DNA of 10,707 bases from Chloroflexota bacterium (GTDB lineage Bacteria > Chloroflexota > Dehalococcoidia > DSTF01 > RBG-16-68-14), in NCBI GenBank assembly GCA_022563135.1, contig JADFNZ010000054.1, positions 1-10,707 of the forward strand, in the 5' to 3' direction. Positions 1 through 5,329 of the stretch are shown in pieces. The stretch's first letter is position 1; each line of letters starts with the position of its first letter. Made by a program: the position numbers and the translations under genes. The notes below the pieces were generated by a model, which saw only the letters and a list, made by a program, of their open reading frames with translations, was not told the origin of the DNA and searched no databases.

Positions 1-49
1 GTTGGCGCCGGCGAAAGCATCCCCCTCCAATCACATTTTATGTCGCCCC

Positions 50-78
50 TTGACTCTGGAGGGGGCAGGGGCATCTAT
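50..78 (+). promoter_or_regulatory. Possible promoter of the DUF2852 gene
   Basis: TTGACT at 50-55 resembles a -35 box. ATCTAT at 73-78, after a 17-nt spacer, is a weak -10 candidate. The start codon is at 120, and the 78-100 palindrome would lie over the -10 and start-site region, a common place for a repressor operator. The -35 match is good and the -10 match is poor, so this is tentative. Confidence 0.3.
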
Positions 79-100
79 GTGAATGTGAATTACATTCACA
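78..100. promoter_or_regulatory. Perfect 9+9 bp inverted repeat, operator-like
   Basis: TGTGAATGT (78-86) and ACATTCACA (92-100) are exact reverse complements around a 5-nt centre (GAATT). Arm length and spacing fit a dimeric repressor site such as those of TetR or GntR families. It sits 20 nt upstream of the DUF2852 start codon and just downstream of a TTGACT box. The palindrome is seen directly. The regulator is not in this window and its identity is unknown. Confidence 0.55.
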
Positions 101-119
101 CTAAAGGAAAGGGCCCTCG

Positions 120-503
120 ATGCACGTGGTTGCGACCTTAGACGAGTATGGGAAGCCGGCATGGATCACAGCCATGATCGTCGGCTTCATTCTGTGGTGG
201 CCCATCGGCCTTGGCGTTTTGGCCTATCTGATCTGGAGTGGACGCATGGGATGCGGAGCTTGGAAACGCGAATGGAAAGACAGCGAGTTCGGGCGTGAAG
301 TGATGCGCTGGCGGCGGGGCGTAAGCCCGCTCAGGTCAACCGGCAACCGCGCCTTCGACGAGTATCGCGAGGAGACCTTGCGGCGCCTCGAGGAGGAGGT
401 CGACGAGTTCCAGGCCTTCTTGCAGCGCCTGCGTCACGCCAAGGACAAGGCCGAGTTCGACCAGTTCATGGCTGAGCGTCGCGGCGGCGGCTCTGCTGCG
501 TAA
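120..503 (+). CDS. DUF2852 small membrane protein
   Basis: This encodes a 127-residue protein of unknown function that I recognise as DUF2852, a family I know almost only from Alphaproteobacteria. Residues 10-44 hold the conserved start (YGKPAWI, WWPIGL, IWSGRMG), with a single membrane helix at about 16-39. The C-terminal half is charged and probably a coiled coil (about 78-121), with the family's conserved FDEYREETLRRLEEE and AKDKAEFDQFMAERR stretches. A single-pass inner-membrane protein with a cytoplasmic coiled coil is the likely topology. The start at 120 is supported by AAAGGAAAGGG at 104-114, a few bases upstream. The gene is monocistronic: a palindrome lies before it and an intrinsic terminator after it. 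Full family length suggests it is intact. It looks foreign beside the Chloroflexota-like genes to its right. Confidence 0.85.
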   Translation: MHVVATLDEYGKPAWITAMIVGFILWWPIGLGVLAYLIWSGRMGCGAWKREWKDSEFGREVMRWRRGVSPLRSTGNRAFDEYREETLRRLEEEVDEFQAFLQRLRHAKDKAEFDQFMAERRGGGSAA

Positions 504-558
504 CGGAGGCGAAGCGCTCCTGCGAACGAGCGAAGAGTAGAGAGGCAACAAAAGGCGA

Positions 559-597
559 GGGTGCGGGATCTTGGTCCCGCGCCCTTTCTTTACTTTT
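559..597 (+). terminator. Intrinsic terminator after the DUF2852 gene
   Basis: A 10-bp GC-rich stem (559-568 with 575-584, one G-T wobble) closes a 6-nt loop. A T-rich run, TTTCTTTACTTTT (585-597), follows. AAAA immediately upstream would let it work partly in the opposite direction too. It lies 55 nt after the DUF2852 stop and ends that transcript before the next reading frame. This is the clearest terminator in the window. Confidence 0.9.
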
Positions 598-656
598 ATG
601 GCTTCCAAGCTGTCTTCGGCGTCGATCCTCGCTATGATGTTCGTGGGGAGGGATGC

Positions 657-1019
657 ATGAGACCGGGCTTTGTGGCCTTCGCACTTGCGGCTTTGATCGG
701 CGCGTCGACCCCATCGGCCGAGTGTCTGAAGGCGAATCAAAATGGCGAGGTCGCCGAAGGGATTCTCTCGCTCGGCACCTTCGAGGACGCCAACGACGGC
801 ACCTTCGAGGCGCTCAAGCACTGGCCGGAACGCTACCTGGATCCCGAGTATCGGCGCAACACATCGTTTTTTCGGCGGCTTGCGCCGGAGGTGGAGCACA
901 ATGGCATCGCACGGCTGCGCGCGGACCACGATTCGGGAGCGCTCAGCGGTGTCATCGCGGGGTACGCGGCCGAACTAGGAGAAGTCGGCGACTCGACGGT
1001 GTTCGCAGGGTGGCGTTGA
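657..1019 (+). CDS. Small ORF with secreted-type start and methyltransferase-like tail; probable junction fusion
   Basis: The 120-residue frame starts at ATG 657, behind a GGGGAGGGA run (645-653) that can act as a ribosome site. Residues 1-21 look like a signal peptide (hydrophobic VAFALAALIGAS, then a PSA cleavage-type site). Residues 22-47 resemble the start of small secreted alphaproteobacterial proteins of unknown function. From about residue 48 the character changes: HWPERYLDPEYRRN (55-68), GIARLRADHDSGAL and a VGDSTVF ending recall the C-terminal tail of class I SAM-dependent methyltransferases, whose catalytic Rossmann domain is absent. The change coincides with a 14-bp direct repeat encoding GTFE twice (residues 40-43 and 48-51). 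I infer that two unrelated fragments are joined in frame, so the product is probably not functional. A genuine unknown secreted protein remains possible. An upstream in-frame start at 561 is rejected because it lies inside the terminator. Confidence 0.45.
   Translation: MRPGFVAFALAALIGASTPSAECLKANQNGEVAEGILSLGTFEDANDGTFEALKHWPERYLDPEYRRNTSFFRRLAPEVEHNGIARLRADHDSGALSGVIAGYAAELGEVGDSTVFAGWR
773..810. repeat. 14-bp direct repeat at a suspected sequence junction
   Basis: CGGCACCTTCGAGG occurs at 773-786 and again at 797-810, a 24-bp offset that keeps frame and encodes GTFE twice. It lies exactly where the reading frame 657-1019 changes from a secreted-protein-like start to a methyltransferase-like tail. 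Short homology of this kind is where illegitimate recombination, or a false assembly join, would occur. The repeat is seen directly and its meaning is inferred. Confidence 0.6.
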
Positions 1020-1220
1020 GCGGTGCTGCATCACAGACCCGCCGACTTCAGTCCGCGATTCAGCACAATGAGTCACCGTACTGAGCAAGTTTCGCTACAT
1101 CATCGCCATTGACACGCGAGCCGTTCTGGTAGTATTCTCACGAGCGCCTAAGCTCACCGTTTACGCAAAGATTAGGGCGCTCTGCGCTCCTTGCGAATGC
1201 CCTTCGGACAGGAGGTGGCG
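1020..1220. other. Intergenic region and leader of the acyl-CoA operon
   Basis: These 201 bases separate the probable fusion frame from the acyl-CoA operon. I see no gene in 1020-1108. The promoter at 1109-1138 would start transcription near 1145, giving a leader of about 75 nt. The leader holds one weak hairpin (GGGCGC around 1173-1178 pairing with GCGCTC three bases later) and a strong ribosome site, AGGAGG (1210-1215), 5 nt before the ATG. No terminator or riboswitch was recognised. Confidence 0.5.
1109..1138 (+). promoter_or_regulatory. Sigma70-type promoter of the MaoC/SDR operon
   Basis: TTGACA (1109-1114) is a perfect -35 box. TATTCT (1133-1138) after an 18-nt spacer matches four of six -10 bases. 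An overlapping alternative -10, TAGTAT (1130-1135), has a 15-nt spacer. Expected transcription start is about 1145. The same TTGACA plus 18-nt layout is seen before the HEAT-repeat gene, which supports it. No other promoter is evident before 4590, so this probably drives all five downstream genes. Confidence 0.6.
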
Positions 1221-1709
1221 ATGACCCAGCAGCAAGAGATCCAGTCGGTCGTGACGGACGAAATGCGCGCCGCGATCGGCAAGGAGAGCGAACCCGCGAC
1301 GCTGGAGGTGGAGAAGACCGGCTGCCGCATGTTCGCCCGCGCCGTCGGTCACAACGACCCGATCTACTACGACGAGGAGCACGCCAAGAGCAAGGGCCAC
1401 CGCAGCATCGTCGCGCCGCCAGGGTTCCTCGGCACACCGGCCTTCAGCCCCAGTGCCGCGCGCGGGGCCGGCCCTCCGGCCGCTCGCTTCAGCATCCCGT
1501 ACAAGCGCGTGCTCAACGGCGGCACCGAGTACGAGTACTTCGACGAAGTCTGCGCCGGAGACGTGCTCACGTCACGAACCAAGATCAGTGCGTTCGACGA
1601 GCGAACCGGCAGCCTCGGGCCGATGCTGATCACGACGCGCGAGACCACGTACACGAACCAGGACGGCAAGGTGGTGGCGAAGATGTACGGCACCACCATC
1701 CAGTACTAG
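1221..1709 (+). CDS. MaoC N-terminal-type (FAS1-like) dehydratase subunit
   Basis: This 162-residue hot-dog-fold protein resembles the MaoC_dehydrat_N family, which includes the HadA subunit of mycobacterial 3-hydroxyacyl-ACP dehydratases. The diagnostic stretch is ARAVGHNDPIYYDEEHAKSKG (residues 39-59, starting with A39 and ending with G59), followed by VAPPGF (64-69). In known heterodimers this subunit binds and shapes the acyl pocket, while its partner supplies the catalytic Asp/His. The partner is presumably encoded 96 nt downstream (1806-2243). ATG 1221 is chosen over an upstream in-frame ATG at 1191 because AGGAGG (1210-1215) sits 5 nt before it. It is the first gene of the operon. Whether the substrate is an acyl-CoA or acyl-ACP is not shown; the MFE-2-like dehydrogenases downstream favour acyl-CoA. 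Confidence 0.8.
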   Translation: MTQQQEIQSVVTDEMRAAIGKESEPATLEVEKTGCRMFARAVGHNDPIYYDEEHAKSKGHRSIVAPPGFLGTPAFSPSAARGAGPPAARFSIPYKRVLNGGTEYEYFDEVCAGDVLTSRTKISAFDERTGSLGPMLITTRETTYTNQDGKVVAKMYGTTIQY

Positions 1710-1730
1710 CCAGGGAATGGCTTCCGTAGC

Positions 1731-1780
1731 CGCAGACCCTTAGGTCTGCGCAGCACGCACACGCAGGGCGGAAGCCCTGC
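1731..1780. repeat. Twin perfect hairpins between the two dehydratase genes, REP-like
   Basis: Two perfect stem-loops lie side by side: CGCAGACC (1731-1738) with GGTCTGCG (1743-1750) around CTTA, and GCAGGGC (1763-1769) with GCCCTGC (1774-1780) around GGAA. Neither is followed by a T-run, so they are not typical terminators. The sequences have the look of dispersed palindromic (REP-type) units, which is an inference because only one copy is present here. As RNA they could stabilise the upstream message or adjust the ratio of the two dehydratase subunits. Confidence 0.6.
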
Positions 1781-1805
1781 CGCCACGCACCGAAAGGAGC
1801 GTCTC

Positions 1806-2243
1806 ATGGCAGAGCAAGTGTACTTCGAGGACATGAACGAGGGCGACGAGATACCGACGCTGAACAAGAACTGCTCGACGCAGCAACTCGTCCTCTGGGC
1901 CGCCGCCTCAGGCGACTTCTACCAGATCCACTACGACAAGGACTTCGCACAGTCGACCGGCCTCAAGGACATCATCGTGCACGGCGCGCTCAAGAACGCC
2001 TTCCTCGGCCAGCTCCTGCACGACTGGGTGGGCGACGAGGGCACGATCAAAAAGTTCGGCTGTAGCTACCGGGGCATGGACGACGCCAAGCAAGACATCA
2101 CGTGCCGCGGCGTGATCACGAAGAAGTACCAGGAGAGCGGCCAGAACTTCGTCGAGCTCGACATCTGGACGGAGAATCCGGACGGCCGGAAGACGAGCCC
2201 CGGCACAGCTCTCGTTACCCTACCCTCCAGGAACGGCGGTTAG
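1806..2243 (+). CDS. MaoC-like (R)-specific enoyl-CoA hydratase / dehydratase, catalytic subunit
   Basis: A 145-residue single hot-dog-domain protein of the MaoC family, of usual length for HadB or PhaJ-type enzymes. These add water to trans-2-enoyl thioesters to give (R)-3-hydroxyacyl thioesters, or run in reverse. The hydratase-2 motif is visible as ASGDFYQIHYDKDFA (residues 34-48), with likely catalytic D37 and H42; the following HGALKNAF lines the thioester site. The spacing of D37 and H42 matches HadB. It probably pairs with the 1221-1709 product, which carries the non-catalytic type of fold. AAAGGAG (1793-1799) lies 6 nt before ATG 1806. The stop is 9 nt before the dehydrogenase gene at 2253, which suggests coupled translation. 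Beta-oxidation, polyester precursor supply or lipid synthesis are all possible roles. Confidence 0.85.
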   Translation: MAEQVYFEDMNEGDEIPTLNKNCSTQQLVLWAAASGDFYQIHYDKDFAQSTGLKDIIVHGALKNAFLGQLLHDWVGDEGTIKKFGCSYRGMDDAKQDITCRGVITKKYQESGQNFVELDIWTENPDGRKTSPGTALVTLPSRNGG

Positions 2244-2252
2244 GCGGCTGCG

Positions 2253-3257
2253 ATGGGCGCGCTAGACGGCAAGGTCGCGATCATCACCGGCTCCGGCCGT
2301 GGCATCGGCCGCGGGATGGCGCTGCTCTTCGCGAAAGAAGGCGCGAAGGTCGTCGTCGTCGACCCTGGCGCAAACGTCGACGGCACGGGCACGGACAACG
2401 GCCCGGCCGACCAGGTCGTCGACGAGGTCCGTTCTGCCGGCGGCGAGGCGGCCCCTTGCTACGAGTCCGTCGCGACGATGGACGGCGGCGAGAAGATCAT
2501 CCAGACCGCGCTGGAGAGCTTCGGCCGGCTCGACATCCTCGTCAACAACGCCGGCATCCTGCGCGACCGCATGATCTTCAACATGACCGAGGAGGAGTGG
2601 GACGCCGTGATCGCCGTGCACCTGAAGGGGCACTTCTGCTGTGCCAAACCGGCGTCCATCATCTTTCGCCAGCAACGATACGGGCGCATCATCAACTTCA
2701 GCTCGGTCTCCGGTCTCGTTGGCCTGCCCGGCCAGTCGAACTACGGCGCGGCGAAATCGGGCATCGCCGGCTTCACGCGGGTGGTCGCGCGCGATCTTGG
2801 CCGCTACGGCGTTACCTGCAACGCGATCTCTCCCGGCGCCACTACCCGCATGACCTCGACCGTGCCTGACTCGACACGCCAGCTTCGTGCCCGGGCCGGC
2901 ATTGGCGCGCCCGGAGGCCAGCGACAACGCCCGCAGCAGGCGCCAGTCAGCCGCGATCCCGACATGGTCGCGCCAATGGCCGCCTACCTGGCCAGCGACG
3001 ACGCGTGGAGCATCAACGGCCAGATCTTCGCCGTCGCCGGGGGATCCGTCTCTCTCCTGCAAGGGCCGTCGCCGATGCGCACGCTCTGGAAGGACGAGAT
3101 GTGGACCGTCGACGAGCTCGTCGAGATGGTGCCGCGGAATCTCATGGCCGGTGTCGGCAACCCGGCCCCGCCCCCGCCCGATCTCGACATCCCCGGCCGC
3201 TCTGCGGAGACGGACGACGGTGCCAAGGAGCCGGCGCAAACCGGCGGCTCAAGCTGA
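2253..3257 (+). CDS. MFE-2-type short-chain dehydrogenase, (R)-3-hydroxyacyl-CoA dehydrogenase-like (copy 1)
   Basis: A 334-residue classical SDR. Visible features are the cofactor loop TGSGRGIG (12-19), acidic D37 at the end of the second strand (NAD+ preference), NNAG (98-101), and S151, Y164 and K168 as the catalytic set. The usual active-site Asn position holds His (H123 in VHLKG), as I recall for peroxisomal multifunctional enzyme type 2. The longer loop after D37 (residues 38-53) and the GILRDR motif (101-106) also match that family. It likely oxidises (R)-3-hydroxyacyl-CoA to 3-ketoacyl-CoA, taking the hydratase product. Beyond the usual SDR core there is an extension of about 65 residues with WTVDELVEMVP and PAPPPPDLDIPGR, shared with copy 2 (3613-4590). 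No good ribosome site precedes ATG 2253, so translation is probably coupled to the MaoC gene. Exact substrate is unknown. Confidence 0.85.
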   Translation: MGALDGKVAIITGSGRGIGRGMALLFAKEGAKVVVVDPGANVDGTGTDNGPADQVVDEVRSAGGEAAPCYESVATMDGGEKIIQTALESFGRLDILVNNAGILRDRMIFNMTEEEWDAVIAVHLKGHFCCAKPASIIFRQQRYGRIINFSSVSGLVGLPGQSNYGAAKSGIAGFTRVVARDLGRYGVTCNAISPGATTRMTSTVPDSTRQLRARAGIGAPGGQRQRPQQAPVSRDPDMVAPMAAYLASDDAWSINGQIFAVAGGSVSLLQGPSPMRTLWKDEMWTVDELVEMVPRNLMAGVGNPAPPPPDLDIPGRSAETDDGAKEPAQTGGSS

Positions 3258-3269
3258 CGGAGGAGAGCC

Positions 3270-3620
3270 ATGATCACAGGCGTGCATATCGGAATCGTGA
3301 ATTCGGACATCAAGGAAGTGAACGAGTTCCTGCGCGACAAGCTCGATCTGCCGAACTACGACGCCGGCGGTGGCTTCCTCATCTTCGATCTACCCGAGGT
3401 GGAGCTCGCGGTCGAAAGCTCCAGCGACTCTCCGTTCACGCTGGCCTTCTTCTGTGACGACCTCGAAGCGACCGTCGCTGAACTCGAGGGCCGTGGCGTC
3501 ACGTGTGCAAAACCCTTCCGGGAGGAAGCATGGGGCCGGGTCTCCGAGATCCAGGCACCCAAAGGGCTGGCGGTCTTGCTCTACGAGCGCAAGTATTCCA
3601 AGGGAAATCCTGTTGGCTGA
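3270..3620 (+). CDS. VOC/glyoxalase-fold protein
   Basis: A 116-residue single-domain vicinal-oxygen-chelate protein. The first strand carries GVHIGIV with H6, the usual position of a first metal ligand. The second half holds FFCDDLEATVAELEGRGV and the closing PKGLAVLLYE. In metal-dependent relatives the closing strand reads like PDGNxIEL, and the Glu ligand position here is Leu (L103). The metal site may therefore be altered, or the protein may bind a ligand without glyoxalase chemistry. GGAGGAGAG (3258-3266) precedes ATG 3270, 12 nt after the first dehydrogenase. Its last 8 nt overlap the second dehydrogenase gene. Its place between two acyl-CoA-type dehydrogenases suggests a role on the same substrate, for example an epimerase or lyase-like step, but no function can be assigned. 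Confidence 0.75.
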   Translation: MITGVHIGIVNSDIKEVNEFLRDKLDLPNYDAGGGFLIFDLPEVELAVESSSDSPFTLAFFCDDLEATVAELEGRGVTCAKPFREEAWGRVSEIQAPKGLAVLLYERKYSKGNPVG

Positions 3621-4590
3621 TCGACTGAAGGGCAAGACGGCGATCGTCACGGGCGCGGGGCGCGGGATCGGACGCGGCGTGGCGCTCCTGCTCGCGCAAG
3701 AGGGCGCGAACGTCGTCGTGAACGACTACGGCGTCGCAGTAGACGGCTCACAACCGACCGAAGGGCCCGCCGCTGAGGTCGCCGAGGAGATCAAGGCGGC
3801 GGGCGGCAACGCTGTGCCGAACTTCGACACTGTGGCGACCGTCGAGGGTGGCGAGGCGCTGATCAAGACCGCGCTGGACAGCTTCGGCCGGCTCGACATC
3901 CTGATCAACGTCGCGGGCATCCTGCGCGACCGCATGATCTTCAACATGACGGAGGAGGAGTGGGACGCAGTGATCGCGGTGCACCTCAAGGGCCACTACT
4001 GCACTACCAAGCCCGCCTCAGTGATCTTCCGCCAGCAACGCTACGGCCGCATTGTCAATTTTTCGTCCGGCTCCGGACTGAACGGCAACCCGGGTCAGGC
4101 GAACTACGGCGCGGCGAAGGCGGGCATCGCCGGCTTCACGCGCGTGGTCGCGCGCGACCTCGGCCGCTACGGCGTCACCTGCAACGCGATCTCGCCCGGC
4201 GCCGCGACCCGCATGACGCAATCGGTGCCGGACAGCTCGCGACAGCTCCGGGCGCGCGCGGGCATCCAGAGCGCCGGCGGCCAGGCGGCACGCCAGGCGC
4301 AGATGGCGATGCGAGAACCCGAGCACGTCGCGCCAATGACGGTCTATCTCTGCACCGACGACGCGTGGAACATCAACGGCAAGATCTTCGCCGTCTCCGG
4401 CGGCACCATCGCTCTGCTGCAGGAGGAGATCCCGCTGCGCACCGTGATCAAGGATGGCATGTGGACGGTGGAGGAGCTGCGCGGTCTGGTGCCCAGCCGG
4501 TTGACCGCGGGCCTGCCGAACCCGGCGCCTCCGCCGCCCGATCTGGAGATCCCGGGCCGTCCCGTCGCCGCGGAGGCCGCGACGCGATAG
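3613..4590 (+). CDS. MFE-2-type short-chain dehydrogenase, (R)-3-hydroxyacyl-CoA dehydrogenase-like (copy 2)
   Basis: A 325-residue paralogue of the 2253-3257 product. It has TGAGRGIG (13-20), D38 (NAD+ preference), NVAG (99-102) where copy 1 has the usual NNAG, H124 at the position of the common SDR Asn, and the S152/Y165/K169 catalytic set. The same C-terminal extension is present (WTVEELRGLVP and PAPPPPDLEIPGR). I chose TTG 3613 as the start: AAGGGAA (3600-3606) lies 6 nt upstream, and the frame then begins at the family's usual LxGKxAIVTG point. The open frame extends back to 3370, but only in antiphase with the VOC gene. The start overlaps the VOC gene by 8 nt, indicating translational coupling. 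Its sequence is close to copy 1, including 35 identical bases (2553-2587 and 3916-3950), so the pair arose by duplication. The two may differ in chain length or stereochemistry. Confidence 0.85.
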   Translation: MADRLKGKTAIVTGAGRGIGRGVALLLAQEGANVVVNDYGVAVDGSQPTEGPAAEVAEEIKAAGGNAVPNFDTVATVEGGEALIKTALDSFGRLDILINVAGILRDRMIFNMTEEEWDAVIAVHLKGHYCTTKPASVIFRQQRYGRIVNFSSGSGLNGNPGQANYGAAKAGIAGFTRVVARDLGRYGVTCNAISPGAATRMTQSVPDSSRQLRARAGIQSAGGQAARQAQMAMREPEHVAPMTVYLCTDDAWNINGKIFAVSGGTIALLQEEIPLRTVIKDGMWTVEELRGLVPSRLTAGLPNPAPPPPDLEIPGRPVAAEAATR

Positions 4591-4627
4591 ATCACTTCTG
4601 CACGGCGCGACGTAGCTTGCGCTTTCG

Positions 4628-5212
4628 CTAAGGCGATGCTCTGTCTGGATACGGAGCGGAGATGGCCGCCGCCTTTTCCGGCGCAAGCCCTTCACGCCGG
4701 CACTCCATGAGCACGAAGGCATGGCCGCTGCGCTCGGCCTGGCCGCATTCGACGAAGCCGGCCTTCGCGAAGCAGCGCTGTGCCCGCCGGTTCCAGGCGA
4801 GCGTCTTCAGGTGGATGCGCCGAAAGCCCATCCTTCCGAGGAGCAGCTCGATCAGGAGTTGCACCGCCTCTGCGCCATAGCCGCGGCCCCAAACGTCGCG
4901 CTCGCCGATCGTTACGCCCAGCTCCGCCTCCTGACGTACGGCATCGATGTTGTAGTACATGATATTGCCGATATGCCGCCCGGCCTCATCTTCGATGGCG
5001 AAGCTGCGCCGATAGACGCTGGGGTAGAGCACCTCTTCCCGGTAGAGCGCCATGTACTCCTGGTAGCTCAGCGTCAGCGGGCGCGCGGCGTCGTAGCGTG
5101 CGAGTTCAGCTTCGACCCGCCAGCGAAAATCCGCCGGCGCATCGCCGAGCCGCTTCTCACGCAGCGCGACGCGTTCGCCGCGCGCCACCTCTCCACGTAG
5201 TAAGGTCGTCAT
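4628..5212 (-). CDS. GNAT-family N-acetyltransferase, RimJ/RimL-like
   Basis: A 194-residue single-domain acetyltransferase. The acetyl-CoA pyrophosphate-binding motif is VWGRGYGAEAV (about residues 106-116). Before it are GNIMYYN and AELGVTIGERD strands, and after it the family's late Asn and Phe-Gly part, LAWNRRAQRCFAKAGFVECG. The N-terminal RWRVEAELARYDAARPL belongs to a RimJ/RimL-like subgroup that I associate with Chloroflexota, where the substrate (protein N-terminus, antibiotic or small amine) is not known. ATG 5212 gives the usual family length; only a weak GGA-type ribosome site precedes it. The gene converges with the second dehydrogenase gene (37 nt between stops) and lies 117 nt downstream of the HEAT-repeat gene on the same strand. 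No clear promoter of its own is visible, so it may be read from the upstream one. Confidence 0.85.
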   Translation of the reverse strand: MTTLLRGEVARGERVALREKRLGDAPADFRWRVEAELARYDAARPLTLSYQEYMALYREEVLYPSVYRRSFAIEDEAGRHIGNIMYYNIDAVRQEAELGVTIGERDVWGRGYGAEAVQLLIELLLGRMGFRRIHLKTLAWNRRAQRCFAKAGFVECGQAERSGHAFVLMECRREGLAPEKAAAISAPYPDRASP

Positions 5213-5329
5213 GCTTCCGTCCGCTGCTCGATCAAACGTGACGCGCGCCGAAGCATTGCTCGCCCGTGCCCATGGACGCCGCCGCCGGCGGAAACCGCCT
5301 TTGGCAGGACGCTGTCGCTCTCCATAGCG

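Noticed and set aside
561..656. Start of the 657 frame at 561
   Set aside because: It lies inside the intrinsic terminator stem and would add a non-signal-peptide N-terminus. The ATG at 657 has a purine-rich site and a good signal peptide.
1..1220. CRISPR array, tRNA or insertion-sequence end near the suspected junction
   Set aside because: No regularly spaced repeats, cloverleaf-like sequence, transposase frame or terminal inverted repeats were seen around 1-1220.
2262..3239. 325-residue minus-strand open frame opposite the first dehydrogenase
   Set aside because: Antisense to a clear SDR gene, with composition (Arg/Asp/Val/Ala-rich, no motifs) explained by codon bias of the real frame.
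3370..3612. N-terminal extension of the second dehydrogenase back to 3370
   Set aside because: It lies in another frame of the VOC gene and is Ser/Arg-rich. The TTG at 3613 has a ribosome site and matches the SDR N-terminus.
4018..4722. 234-residue minus-strand frame spanning the end of the second dehydrogenase and the GNAT 3' end
   Set aside because: It overlaps two real genes, is Arg-rich without motifs, and is a codon-bias shadow.
5287..5299. GGCGG-AAA-CCGCC hairpin between the HEAT-repeat and GNAT genes as a terminator
   Set aside because: The stem is only 5 bp with a 3-nt loop and no T-run on the minus strand. Such pairings are expected by chance in GC-rich DNA.
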